From Ilumatobacteraceae bacterium (GTDB taxonomy: Bacteria; Actinomycetota; Acidimicrobiia; Acidimicrobiales; Ilumatobacteraceae): a stretch of 13,256 nucleotides of DNA. The DNA lies in the NCBI GenBank assembly GCA_016463105.1, contig JAEMRY010000018.1, positions 8,691-21,946 on the forward strand, in the 5' to 3' direction. Shown here one piece after another: positions 1-7,065 of this stretch. Numbering within the stretch: the stretch's first letter is position 1; each line of letters opens with the position of its first letter. The notes beneath the pieces were generated by a model. That model saw only the letters and a program-made list of their open reading frames with translations, searched no databases and was not told the origin of the DNA. Position numbers and translations under genes: made by a program.

Positions 1-107
1 AGAGCGAAACCAACAACGAGCGTTGCGTTTCTCGCGAAGACGTTTGTTCGTGCTTGTGGTCGTGCCCAGATGTCAGTTATTACGAGTGCTGAGGTTTTGT
101 TTGTCAT
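1..107 (-). CDS. bioY: Probable BioY-family biotin transporter, N-terminal fragment (runs off window)
   Basis: An ATG at 107-105 on the minus strand opens a frame that stays open to the window edge, giving 35 codons. The peptide begins MTNKTSALVITDIWARP, continues with a basic and polar stretch, and then enters a hydrophobic run (ATLVVGFA) that looks like the start of a first membrane helix. A short variable tail, then a D-[IVL]-W/L-x-R stretch, then a LVVGFAL-like helix is how many actinobacterial BioY proteins begin. BioY is the membrane S-component that binds biotin and works alone or with an ECF ATPase module. No Shine-Dalgarno sequence is visible upstream. The frame stays open further upstream into the spacer but offers no better start. 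All other helices lie outside the window, so the family call rests on a short N-terminus recognised from memory; another small membrane protein remains possible. Confidence 0.5.
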   Translation of the reverse strand, partial: MTNKTSALVITDIWARPQARTNVFARNATLVVGFA

Positions 108-176
108 GGCCGTAAGTGTGTCATCATTTAAGGGATGTTTGTTGTAGCCGTAACTATTATTTTGGCGATTTAATCT
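108..176. promoter_or_regulatory. Divergent promoter spacer between the bioY-like gene and the nucleoside hydrolase gene
   Basis: These 69 bases separate two divergent start codons and must hold both promoters if the genes are transcribed independently. On the plus strand TATTAT at 155-160 matches five of six bases of a sigma70 -10 box and would start transcription roughly 10 bases before the ATG at 177. No good -35 box lies at the usual distance. A perfect 9-base inverted repeat, TTATTTTGG (157-165) and CCAAAATAA (184-192), begins inside this spacer and ends within the coding region, overlapping the candidate -10 box. No convincing promoter could be assigned for the minus-strand gene. Confidence 0.35.
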
Positions 177-1112
177 ATGGCGCCCAAAATAAAAGTTTTG
201 ATGGATTGTGATCCGGGCCATGACGATGCTTTTGCGTTAATCGTTGCGTCGAAATTTGCTGATGTACTCGGTGTTACAACAGTGGCCGGTAATGCACCGT
301 TGTCGCTTACAACCAAAAATGCGCGGATAGTTCTTGACCTTTGCGGTTCGAGTGCGCCGTTGCACTCTGGTGCTGGTCGGCCATTAGTTGCTGAGCCAAT
401 ACATGCGGCATATGTGCACGGTGAAAGTGGGATGGATGGGGCAAAGTTGCCAGAACCGTCGCGCCCTGCTGATGGCACTGATGCTGTTCATTTTATTATC
501 GACACAGTTCGGTCGAATAAGGGTTTGTGGTTGGTGCCGACTGGCCCGCTAACGAATATCGCTCTGGCATTGCGTACTGCGCCCGATTTGGTCGACAAAA
601 TTGCTGGAATCTCAATCATGGGTGGTGGAAGATTTGGCAATCGCACTGCGACGGCCGAATTTAATATTTGGTGCGACCCAGAAGCCGCAGCGACGGTTTT
701 TGATTCTGGTGCAAAAATTATTATGAGTGGTTTGCATTTAACTCATCAAATTATGGCAACACCAAAACGCATTGAAATGGTTCGTGGCGCACACGAAACT
801 GTTGGCCCAATGTTGGCCGGATTGCTTGAATTTTTTAGCAAGATGTACAAATCTTTGCACGACGATTTTGCAGGTGCGCCACTTCACGATGTTTGTGCGG
901 TGTTGGCTCTGACCCACCCAGAATTATTCACGGCGAGCGAAAAACATGTGGCAGTCGAGATTGATGGCACACTTACTCGCGGTATGACAGTTATCGATGA
1001 CCGCCATGTTTTGTCGCGCACAAAGGTCAACACGAGAGTTCTAGAAACCATTGATGCTGATGCAGCCTTTGCGATCATCGTTGACGCCATTCGTGCCTGC
1101 CCACAACGGTAA
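177..1112 (+). CDS. Inosine-uridine preferring nucleoside hydrolase family protein
   Basis: This enzyme is predicted to hydrolyse the N-glycosidic bond of ribonucleosides, releasing ribose and a free base for nucleoside salvage. It is cytosolic, with no signal peptide visible. The family fingerprint is at the N-terminus: DCDPGHDDA, with D10, D12, D16 and D17 in the positions that bind the calcium ion and ribose. Further hallmarks are the PTGPLTN segment (T122), the EFN-x-x-x-DPEAA segment (E161, N163) that holds the ribose, and the H237-D238 pair in PLHDV that completes the site. The length of 311 residues is normal. The ATG at 177 places the Asp motif at the usual distance from the N-terminus; no Shine-Dalgarno sequence precedes it. 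Substrate preference (purine, pyrimidine or both) cannot be read from sequence. The gene is divergent from the bioY-like gene and lies 68 bases before argS, so it may or may not be cotranscribed with argS. Confidence 0.93.
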   Translation: MAPKIKVLMDCDPGHDDAFALIVASKFADVLGVTTVAGNAPLSLTTKNARIVLDLCGSSAPLHSGAGRPLVAEPIHAAYVHGESGMDGAKLPEPSRPADGTDAVHFIIDTVRSNKGLWLVPTGPLTNIALALRTAPDLVDKIAGISIMGGGRFGNRTATAEFNIWCDPEAAATVFDSGAKIIMSGLHLTHQIMATPKRIEMVRGAHETVGPMLAGLLEFFSKMYKSLHDDFAGAPLHDVCAVLALTHPELFTASEKHVAVEIDGTLTRGMTVIDDRHVLSRTKVNTRVLETIDADAAFAIIVDAIRACPQR

Positions 1113-1180
1113 GCGCAGTTAATTAGGGGTCGGGTCAAATACGGCACGTTTTGCTGGGCGATCTCGGCAACAATGAAAGG

Positions 1181-2920
1181 GTGGCAGATCCGATCAGTTA
1201 TGTTGCGCAACGCATGGCCGTTGCTTTCGCCAAAGTTGGTGGATCGCTAGCCGACGGCATCGACACAGCGGTGCGCCAAAGTGATCGCGCCGACGCGCAA
1301 GTCAACGGTTCGTTGGCCTTAGCCAAGGCGATGGGTGCAACACCACGCGATATCGCGACAAAAATTCTTGAAGTTGCAGAGTTGAAAGATATTTGCAGTT
1401 CTGCAGAAGTTGCTGGGCCAGGGTTTATTAATTTAACTTTTGCCAATGATTTTCTAGCACGCGAACTGGTTGTTGCGAGCACCAGTGAAAAACTTGGCGT
1501 GCGCAAAGTTACGTCTCCACGTCGCGTCGTGATCGATTATTCGGCGCCAAACGTGGCAAAAGAAATGCATGTTGGACACTTGCGCTCGACGGTGATCGGC
1601 GATGCGCTCGTGCGAATGTTGATGTTCGTTGGCAATACGGTTGTGCGCGAAAACCATGTAGGTGACTGGGGTACACCATTTGGCATGTTGATTGAGCACC
1701 TGGTTGATCTCGGAGAAACGAACGCTGCCGAAGAACTTTCGGTCGGAGACTTAGATTCGTTTTATCGTGGAGCACGAAAAAAGTTTGACGGCTCAGAAGA
1801 GTTTCAAATTCGAGCACGCACACGTGTAGTTGCATTGCAGAGTGGCGACGCCGAAACCCTAAGACTTTGGAAACTATTAGTTGCCGAGAGCACTAGATAT
1901 TTTCAAACAATTTATGAAACTCTTGGTGTGCTGTTGCAAGATACAGATGTGATGGGCGAAAGTGCATACAACTCGCTATTGCCACAAGTTGCACAACGAC
2001 TATCTGATTTGGGGTTGTTAACAAATAGTGACGGCGCCGATGTTGTGTTTCCGGAAGGTTTTACAAATCGCGAGAATCAACCGTTGCCACTGATTATCCG
2101 TAAAACTGACGGCGGGTACAACTATGCGACGAGTGATCTCGCATGCGTGATTGACCGCGTTGAAAGACTTGATTCGTCGCTGTTGCTGTATGTCGTCGGC
2201 GCACCACAGGCGCAGCATTTGCAGATGGTTGCGGCCGTGGCCAAACAAGCGGGTTGGCTGCAGTCGCCACGAGAGATGGTGCACGTCGCATTCGGAAACG
2301 TTTTAGGCGCTGATCGCAAAATGTTGAAGACTCGCAGTGGTGACACGATCAAACTTGATGCATTGTTGACTGAGGCTGTTGAACGTGCTGCTGCAGCAGT
2401 TGCAGAAAAGAATCCAGAGTTGTCGGCAGATACGCGAAACGAGATTTCGCGCATCGTAGGTATTGGTGCTGTTAAATATGCAGATCTTTCAACTGATCGA
2501 ATTAAGGATTACACATTTGATTGGGAGAGGATGCTCTCGTTTGATGGCAATACTTCGCCGTATTTACAATATGCCCACGCACGAATCTGCAGCATCTTTC
2601 GTCGCGCAAATGTCGAGCGCGCGAGCGTTCGTAAATTTTCTCCGACGATTTCGCACGATGCTGAGCGTGAATTAGCGATGAAGGTTCTGCAATTTGACTC
2701 GGCACTTTGGGACACAATCGAAAAATACAGCCCGCATCGTTTGTGCACATATCTCTATGACTTGGCATCAAGCTTTTCGTCTTTTTACGAGCAATGCTCG
2801 GTGCTTAAAGCCGACACTGATGACCAGCGCAGCAGCCGTTTGATGCTTTGTGACTTAACTGCACGAGTAATGCAGGCGGGTCTCGACGTGTTGGGTATCG
2901 AAGCTCCGGAGCAGATGTGA
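1181..2920 (+). CDS. argS: Arginyl-tRNA synthetase
   Basis: This class I aminoacyl-tRNA synthetase charges tRNA-Arg with arginine in the cytosol. Using the GTG at 1181, the protein has 579 residues, normal for ArgS. The N-terminal additional domain occupies about residues 1-95, including the SDRADAQVNGSLALAK segment that recognises the tRNA elbow. The class I signature is HVGH at 130-133 within SAPNVAKEMHVGHLRS. The second signature is the degenerate KMSKS-equivalent K380-M-L-K383-T-R. The C-terminal helical DALR anticodon-binding domain contains SPYLQYAHARI and ends in GLDVLGIEAPEQM, a typical ArgS terminus. The frame also offers a TTG at 1151, but VADP at the GTG matches the usual family N-terminus (MADP-like). 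GAAAGG lies directly against this GTG, closer than a working Shine-Dalgarno normally sits. The stop overlaps the lysA start by 4 bases (GTGA), implying translational coupling, as in other actinobacterial argS-lysA pairs. Confidence 0.95.
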   Translation: MADPISYVAQRMAVAFAKVGGSLADGIDTAVRQSDRADAQVNGSLALAKAMGATPRDIATKILEVAELKDICSSAEVAGPGFINLTFANDFLARELVVASTSEKLGVRKVTSPRRVVIDYSAPNVAKEMHVGHLRSTVIGDALVRMLMFVGNTVVRENHVGDWGTPFGMLIEHLVDLGETNAAEELSVGDLDSFYRGARKKFDGSEEFQIRARTRVVALQSGDAETLRLWKLLVAESTRYFQTIYETLGVLLQDTDVMGESAYNSLLPQVAQRLSDLGLLTNSDGADVVFPEGFTNRENQPLPLIIRKTDGGYNYATSDLACVIDRVERLDSSLLLYVVGAPQAQHLQMVAAVAKQAGWLQSPREMVHVAFGNVLGADRKMLKTRSGDTIKLDALLTEAVERAAAAVAEKNPELSADTRNEISRIVGIGAVKYADLSTDRIKDYTFDWERMLSFDGNTSPYLQYAHARICSIFRRANVERASVRKFSPTISHDAERELAMKVLQFDSALWDTIEKYSPHRLCTYLYDLASSFSSFYEQCSVLKADTDDQRSSRLMLCDLTARVMQAGLDVLGIEAPEQM

Positions 2921-4200
2921 GTCGCATCGCCAAACACTTGCTGCCAGATACGGCATCTGCAAATAAGGCTGGTCATCTAGAAGTTGGCGGCTGCGATCTT
3001 GTCGCGATTGCTGAACAATTTGGTACACCAGTTTTTGTTTACGACGAAGCACATCTTCGTGCTCGTTGTGCAGAAGCAGTAAAAGTTTTTGGCAGACGTC
3101 AGGTCGTCTATGCAACAAAAGCATTTTTGTGTGGGGCGATGGCGCGTCTGGCACACGAAGAAGGCTTGTTGTTAGATGTTGCTACTGGTGGTGAGTTATT
3201 TGTTGCGTTAAATGCCGGCGTGCCAGGTAGTGCTTGTGTTTTGCACGGCAATAATAAGAGTCTTGACGAACTCAAGATGGCGCTTAACGCAAAAGTGCAT
3301 CACATCGTTGTTGACAATTTTGATGAGTTAGATCGCTTAGATGAATTGCATAACCAGGGCTTGCCTTGTCCGCGAATTCAATTGCGAATTACGCCGGGTG
3401 TGGCCGTGCACACGCACGAGTTTGTCTCAACTGGTCAAGATGATTCGAAGTTTGGTTTCAATCTGCGTAATGGTGATGCACAACGCGCAGTTGATCGAGT
3501 TAGGTCATCTGAAAGTGTCGAATTCGTAGGCATTCATTGCCATATCGGCTCAAATGTTTTTGCCGCAGAAAACTTCGAACAGGCTGCCGAAATCATGGTC
3601 AACTTCGCCAATCAGTTAGAAGTTGCCGAACTGACTTTAGGTGGCGGTCTTGGTGTTGCCTATGTAGAAAGCGAGCATGCGCCAACAATTACTCAGTGGG
3701 CTCAAGCGCTGGCACCGGCTATTGCAAAGTTGCGTGCGGCAACAAAAGTATTCGTTGAGCCTGGTCGCGCAATCGTCGCATCAGCAGCAGTGACTTTGTA
3801 TCGCATTGGCTCGATTAAACACCTGCCCAACATCAGAACTTATGTTGCAGTAGATGGTGGCATGAGCGACAACCCAAGACCAGTTTTGTATGACTCTGGA
3901 TACGAAGCATTTTTGCCAGCACGAGTTAATGACGACCGCACCGAACATGCTCGAGTTGTTGGCAAACATTGTGAGAGCGGTGACGTTTTGATTGACGACG
4001 CATTGCTTCCGAAGAATTATAAAGTTGGTGACATAGTTGCGACACCAGTTACTGGTGCATACGGACACAGCATGGGTTCGAACTACAACAAAGTGACGCG
4101 ACCGCCGGTCGTTTTTGTGCGTGATGGTGTTGCACGATTAGTAGTGCGTCGCGAAACATTTCACGATCTTGTGAACCTCGACGTCGCAGATAGCGTGTAA
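2917..4200 (+). CDS. lysA: Diaminopimelate decarboxylase
   Basis: This enzyme converts meso-diaminopimelate to L-lysine, the last step of lysine synthesis, using pyridoxal phosphate. It is a fold type III decarboxylase of 427 residues, within the usual range. The cofactor lysine is K68 in VVYATKAF. The phosphate-binding glycines are in LTLGGGLG (about 240-246), followed by EPGR at 281-284. HIGS at 209-212 lies in the barrel. CESGD at 352-356 supplies the active-site cysteine C352 from the partner subunit, and GAYGHSM at 380-386 contains the conserved tyrosine Y382. These features separate it from ornithine and arginine decarboxylases. The GTG start overlaps the argS stop as GTGA, so translation is probably reinitiated by ribosomes finishing argS. 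The hom start lies 2 bases beyond its stop, placing the lysine and threonine branches of the aspartate pathway in one transcript. Confidence 0.95.
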   Translation: MSRIAKHLLPDTASANKAGHLEVGGCDLVAIAEQFGTPVFVYDEAHLRARCAEAVKVFGRRQVVYATKAFLCGAMARLAHEEGLLLDVATGGELFVALNAGVPGSACVLHGNNKSLDELKMALNAKVHHIVVDNFDELDRLDELHNQGLPCPRIQLRITPGVAVHTHEFVSTGQDDSKFGFNLRNGDAQRAVDRVRSSESVEFVGIHCHIGSNVFAAENFEQAAEIMVNFANQLEVAELTLGGGLGVAYVESEHAPTITQWAQALAPAIAKLRAATKVFVEPGRAIVASAAVTLYRIGSIKHLPNIRTYVAVDGGMSDNPRPVLYDSGYEAFLPARVNDDRTEHARVVGKHCESGDVLIDDALLPKNYKVGDIVATPVTGAYGHSMGSNYNKVTRPPVVFVRDGVARLVVRRETFHDLVNLDVADSV

Positions 4201-4202
4201 AT

Positions 4203-5501
4203 ATGTCGCCGCAACCCAGCGCACATGTTGTTCGCCTCGGCGTGCTCGGCCACGGTGTAGTTGGCTCGGCTTTTGTTTCGCTGGTTACACAACAAGCAGA
4301 CGATATTTTGGCACGCAGCGGTGTGCGTCTCGAAGTAACCAAGGTTTGCGTCCGCGATACAAACAAAAAGCATGTTTTGCCAAAAGGAGCAACACTCGTT
4401 AGCGACCCACAAGAACTTGTGAAGTCGTCAGATGTTGATCTCGTGGTTGAATTAATGGGCGGCATTGATCCGGCCTCTGAACTTATTTTTGCGGCGCTTA
4501 AAAACCACAAGCCAGTCGTAACGGCAAATAAAGCTTTGCTTGCGCGTCATGGCGCAGAGCTGTTTAGTGCTGCCGATTTATCTGGCACCGACTTGCTGTT
4601 TGAGGCCGCCGTTTGTGGTGGCATTCCATTAATTAGGCCGTTACGCGAAAGTTTGCGTGGCGAACCAATCACTCGAATAATGGGAATCGTAAACGGCACG
4701 ACAAATTTTATTCTCACCAAAATGAGCGAACTCGGGGCTGACTACCAAGATGCGCTTGCACAAGCACAGCAACTTGGTTTTGCTGAGGCTGATCCGACAG
4801 CAGATGTGCAAGGTCATGATGCAGCCGCAAAGATTGCGATTATTGCGAGCATCGCGTTTGGGTCGACGGTTCGCGCTGCTGACGTTTACTCAGAAGGTAT
4901 TACAAAAATTACAGCGGCTGACATCACGATTGCTCGTAAGTTTGGCTACGCAGTAAAACTTCTTGGAGTCGCCGAGTTAGACACAGCAAGTTCAAAGCTT
5001 TCGGTTCGCGTGCACCCTGCGCTTGTGCCGCTCACTAATCCGTTGGCTGCTGTGCGAGAAAGTTTTAATGCCGTTGTCGTTGATGGACGAGCATCTGGCT
5101 CGTTGATGTTTTATGGTCGTGGGGCTGGCGGCGAACCAACTGCTTCTGCCGTTCTCGGAGATGTGATCGACGCAGCGATTAATTTGCACAAAGGTACGCA
5201 CGCTCCGCTCGGAACATTTGCTGACGCAAAGTTATTGCCAATCAGCGAGATTCATTGCGAATATATGATCGGCCTTGAAGTGGCTGATAAACCTGGTGTG
5301 TTGCACGCAGTTACCGGAGTGTTTGCTCGCAACAGCGTCAGCATTCGTGCTGCCGAGCAAGATGGCATTGGTTCTGATGCACGACTTGTTTTCTTAACTC
5401 ATGACGCCAAAGAAGCTTCTGTGCAAAGTTGTCTTGCCGAATTTAAATCTTTAGATGTTGTCAAGCACGTTGGCGCGCTGTTGCGCGTTGTTGCTGGCTA
5501 G
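4203..5501 (+). CDS. hom: Homoserine dehydrogenase with C-terminal ACT domain
   Basis: This enzyme reduces aspartate semialdehyde to homoserine with NAD(P)H, the branch point toward threonine, methionine and isoleucine. The 432 residues divide into an N-terminal Rossmann domain with GVLGHGVVGSAF (13-24) and ELMGG (84-88), a catalytic domain, and an ACT domain (about 354-432, starting YMIGLEVADKPGVLHAV). Catalytic features are TANK (K110), NGTTN (164-168) and EADPTADVQGHDAAAK (195-210). D206 and K210 match the Asp-x3-Lys pair that protonates the substrate. ACT domains in this family usually mediate threonine feedback inhibition, so allosteric control is expected; this is family knowledge and was not tested. 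The ATG at 4203 has no Shine-Dalgarno sequence, and with only 2 bases after the lysA stop it probably depends on coupling. It is a stand-alone Hom with no aspartokinase fusion. Confidence 0.96.
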   Translation: MSPQPSAHVVRLGVLGHGVVGSAFVSLVTQQADDILARSGVRLEVTKVCVRDTNKKHVLPKGATLVSDPQELVKSSDVDLVVELMGGIDPASELIFAALKNHKPVVTANKALLARHGAELFSAADLSGTDLLFEAAVCGGIPLIRPLRESLRGEPITRIMGIVNGTTNFILTKMSELGADYQDALAQAQQLGFAEADPTADVQGHDAAAKIAIIASIAFGSTVRAADVYSEGITKITAADITIARKFGYAVKLLGVAELDTASSKLSVRVHPALVPLTNPLAAVRESFNAVVVDGRASGSLMFYGRGAGGEPTASAVLGDVIDAAINLHKGTHAPLGTFADAKLLPISEIHCEYMIGLEVADKPGVLHAVTGVFARNSVSIRAAEQDGIGSDARLVFLTHDAKEASVQSCLAEFKSLDVVKHVGALLRVVAG

Positions 5502-5506
5502 AAATA

Positions 5507-6883
5507 ATGCAATATATCTCTACGCGCGGCAGTGCACCTGTGCTCGGTTTCTGTGATGTGTTGTTGGCTGGTTTGGCTCGTGACGGTGGGTTGTACGTGC
5601 CAGAAATTTGGCCAACACTTGATAAGACACCGAATGCCAATTATGCGAATCGTGCGGCAAGCATTATGGCGCCGTTTGTCGGCAACGAAATTGATGTCAA
5701 AGTGTTTAATCAACTGTGTATCGATGCTTATTCAACATTCAGACATCCAGATGTTGCCCCACTTGTAGAAATCGGTCCAAATGAATATTTGCTTGAGTTA
5801 TTTCACGGCCCGACATTGGCTTTCAAAGATATTGCGCTTCAACTAGTTGGCAAATTATTTGATCACGTGTTGAAACAACGCAATGAGCGAGTAATGATCG
5901 TTGGTGCAACAAGTGGTGACACAGGTGGGGCAGCGTTTGATGGTGTCGCATCTTGTCGCAATGTCGACATCGTAATGTTGTACCCAAATAATCGTGTCAG
6001 CGATGTGCAACGTCGGCAGATGACGACAGTTATGTCGCCGAATGTTCATGCCGTGGCAATTGATGGCACATTTGATGATTGCCAAGACCTAGTAAAAGCA
6101 ATGTTCAACGATGAAAAGTTTCGTGATGCAAATAATCTTTCGGCAGTCAACTCAATTAATTGGGTGCGAGTAATGGCGCAAGTTGTCTATTACGTGACGG
6201 CGCTAGAAAAACTCGGTCACTCTGCTGTGTTCAGTGTTCCAACAGGAAACTTCGGCAATGTCTTGGCTGGATGGATAGCCAAACAGATGGGCGCTCAGAT
6301 TGATGGATTCGTCGTGGCGTCAAATACAAACGACATCTTGACTCGATTCTTTGAGTCGCAACAAATGATCGCCAACGAAGTTGTGCCGACTTTGAGCCCG
6401 AGTATGGACATTCAAGTTTCGTCGAACTTTGAGCGCTTACTTTTTGAGATGAACAGTCGTGATGGTGCTGCAACTGCCAAACAACTTAAAGATTTTCGTA
6501 TGTTAGGCAAACTAAATGTTGCACCAAGTATTTTCACGAATTGGATTGCCGGCGTGTTTACTGGCTATCGATGTGACGATGAACAAACTCTGACAACGAT
6601 GAAAGATGTTTATCAAAAGTCGGGGATGTTGATTGATCCACACACGGCAGTGGGACTATCGGCGGCTCGTCAAAGCAAGGGCACCAATTATCCAAAAAGC
6701 CAATCGATAATTACTTTGGCGACTGCACACCCCGCGAAATTTCCGGATGCTGTGCGCCGAGCAACGGGGCAGACACCGGTGCTACCCGAGCATCTCGCCG
6801 ACCTGATGAGTCGCCCCGAGCGCATTATTTCGCTGCCTAATGATTTGCAGGCCGTGCAGACGTTTGTTGCAGGCTGTCGTTAA
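5507..6883 (+). CDS. thrC: Threonine synthase, long form
   Basis: This enzyme converts O-phosphohomoserine to L-threonine and phosphate with pyridoxal phosphate. The N-terminus MQYISTRGSAPVLGF with LARDGGLYVPE (23-33) and the 458-residue length mark the long class of ThrC (as in proteobacteria and Corynebacterium), not the roughly 360-residue class found in mycobacterial hom-thrC-thrB operons. K107 in GPTLAFKD binds the cofactor. GATSGDTGGAA (133-143) binds the cofactor phosphate. FDDCQDLVKA, NSINWVRVMAQ and SVPTGNFGNV are further long-class hallmarks. The ATG lies 5 bases after the hom stop with no obvious Shine-Dalgarno sequence. This is the last gene of the first run: a promoter and hairpin follow before rho, and no thrB is found downstream. 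The missing kinase must be encoded elsewhere to provide its substrate. Confidence 0.95.
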   Translation: MQYISTRGSAPVLGFCDVLLAGLARDGGLYVPEIWPTLDKTPNANYANRAASIMAPFVGNEIDVKVFNQLCIDAYSTFRHPDVAPLVEIGPNEYLLELFHGPTLAFKDIALQLVGKLFDHVLKQRNERVMIVGATSGDTGGAAFDGVASCRNVDIVMLYPNNRVSDVQRRQMTTVMSPNVHAVAIDGTFDDCQDLVKAMFNDEKFRDANNLSAVNSINWVRVMAQVVYYVTALEKLGHSAVFSVPTGNFGNVLAGWIAKQMGAQIDGFVVASNTNDILTRFFESQQMIANEVVPTLSPSMDIQVSSNFERLLFEMNSRDGAATAKQLKDFRMLGKLNVAPSIFTNWIAGVFTGYRCDDEQTLTTMKDVYQKSGMLIDPHTAVGLSAARQSKGTNYPKSQSIITLATAHPAKFPDAVRRATGQTPVLPEHLADLMSRPERIISLPNDLQAVQTFVAGCR

Positions 6884-6896
6884 CTTCTGCAAGTCG

Positions 6897-6925
6897 TTGC
6901 CAATTAGCTAGAAGTCGGCTAGAGT
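6897..6925 (+). promoter_or_regulatory. Candidate sigma70-type promoter for the rho operon
   Basis: TTGCCA (6897-6902) and TAGAGT (6920-6925) are separated by exactly 17 bases. They match the actinobacterial housekeeping pattern (TTGAC-like -35, TAnnnT -10). Transcription would start near 6932, giving a leader of about 134 bases before the rho GTG. It lies entirely between the thrC stop and rho, where a promoter is expected. No other pair of boxes of similar quality was seen in the spacer. Confidence 0.6.
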
Positions 6926-6928
6926 TGT

Positions 6929-6950
6929 CTTGCTCGGGTTCCCGAGCGAG
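6929..6950 (+). promoter_or_regulatory. Strong hairpin at the predicted start of the rho transcript (possible thrC terminator)
   Basis: CTTGCTCGG (6929-6937) pairs with CCGAGCGAG (6942-6950) around a GTTC loop. The stem is nine pairs, including one G-U, with six contiguous GC-rich pairs next to the loop. A T-rich tract (TTTTCTT, 6959-6965) follows about 8 bases later, farther than in a textbook intrinsic terminator. Two readings fit. It may end the argS-lysA-hom-thrC transcript, or, because the predicted start is about 6932, it may cap the 5' end of the rho mRNA as a stabilising or regulatory structure. It may do both. Confidence 0.5.
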
Positions 6951-7065
6951 TCCCCGCCTTTTCTTGGCAGACGCATTTCAACGCAAACTGATCTGTGCCC
7001 CTGCATATTGGCAATGAGCGGCAAATTGGGCGGCAATTAAATTAGTTGCCCTGAAAGTAGGCATT

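Noticed and set aside
1..147. Plus-strand open frame from the window edge to TAG at 145-147 (48 codons), as the tail of an upstream gene.
   Set aside because: The peptide has no recognisable character and overlaps the more convincing minus-strand BioY-like start; other plus frames are also open there by chance.
142..172. Possible BirA-like operator: TTGTAGCC (142-149), 14 bases, then GGCGATTTA (164-172), near the bioY-like start.
   Set aside because: The left half resembles TTGTAAACC only partly and the right half matches GGTTTACAA poorly. The two halves are not convincing mirror images.
1081..1110. TTGACG at 1081-1086 as the -35 box of an argS promoter.
   Set aside because: No acceptable -10 box occurs 16-18 bases downstream; the candidates CAACGG and AACGGT do not fit TAnnnT.
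4049..4510. Minus-strand frames over lysA/hom and similar antisense frames over argS, rho and prfA.
   Set aside because: Each lies opposite a gene with clear catalytic motifs, has atypical composition (Cys, His and Ser rich), and shows no independent start signals.
6995..7045. Small upstream frames in the rho leader (8 and 16 codons) as a regulatory leader peptide.
   Set aside because: No Shine-Dalgarno sequence, no runs of a regulatory amino acid, and short frames like these occur by chance. Kept only as a note in the rho leader finding.
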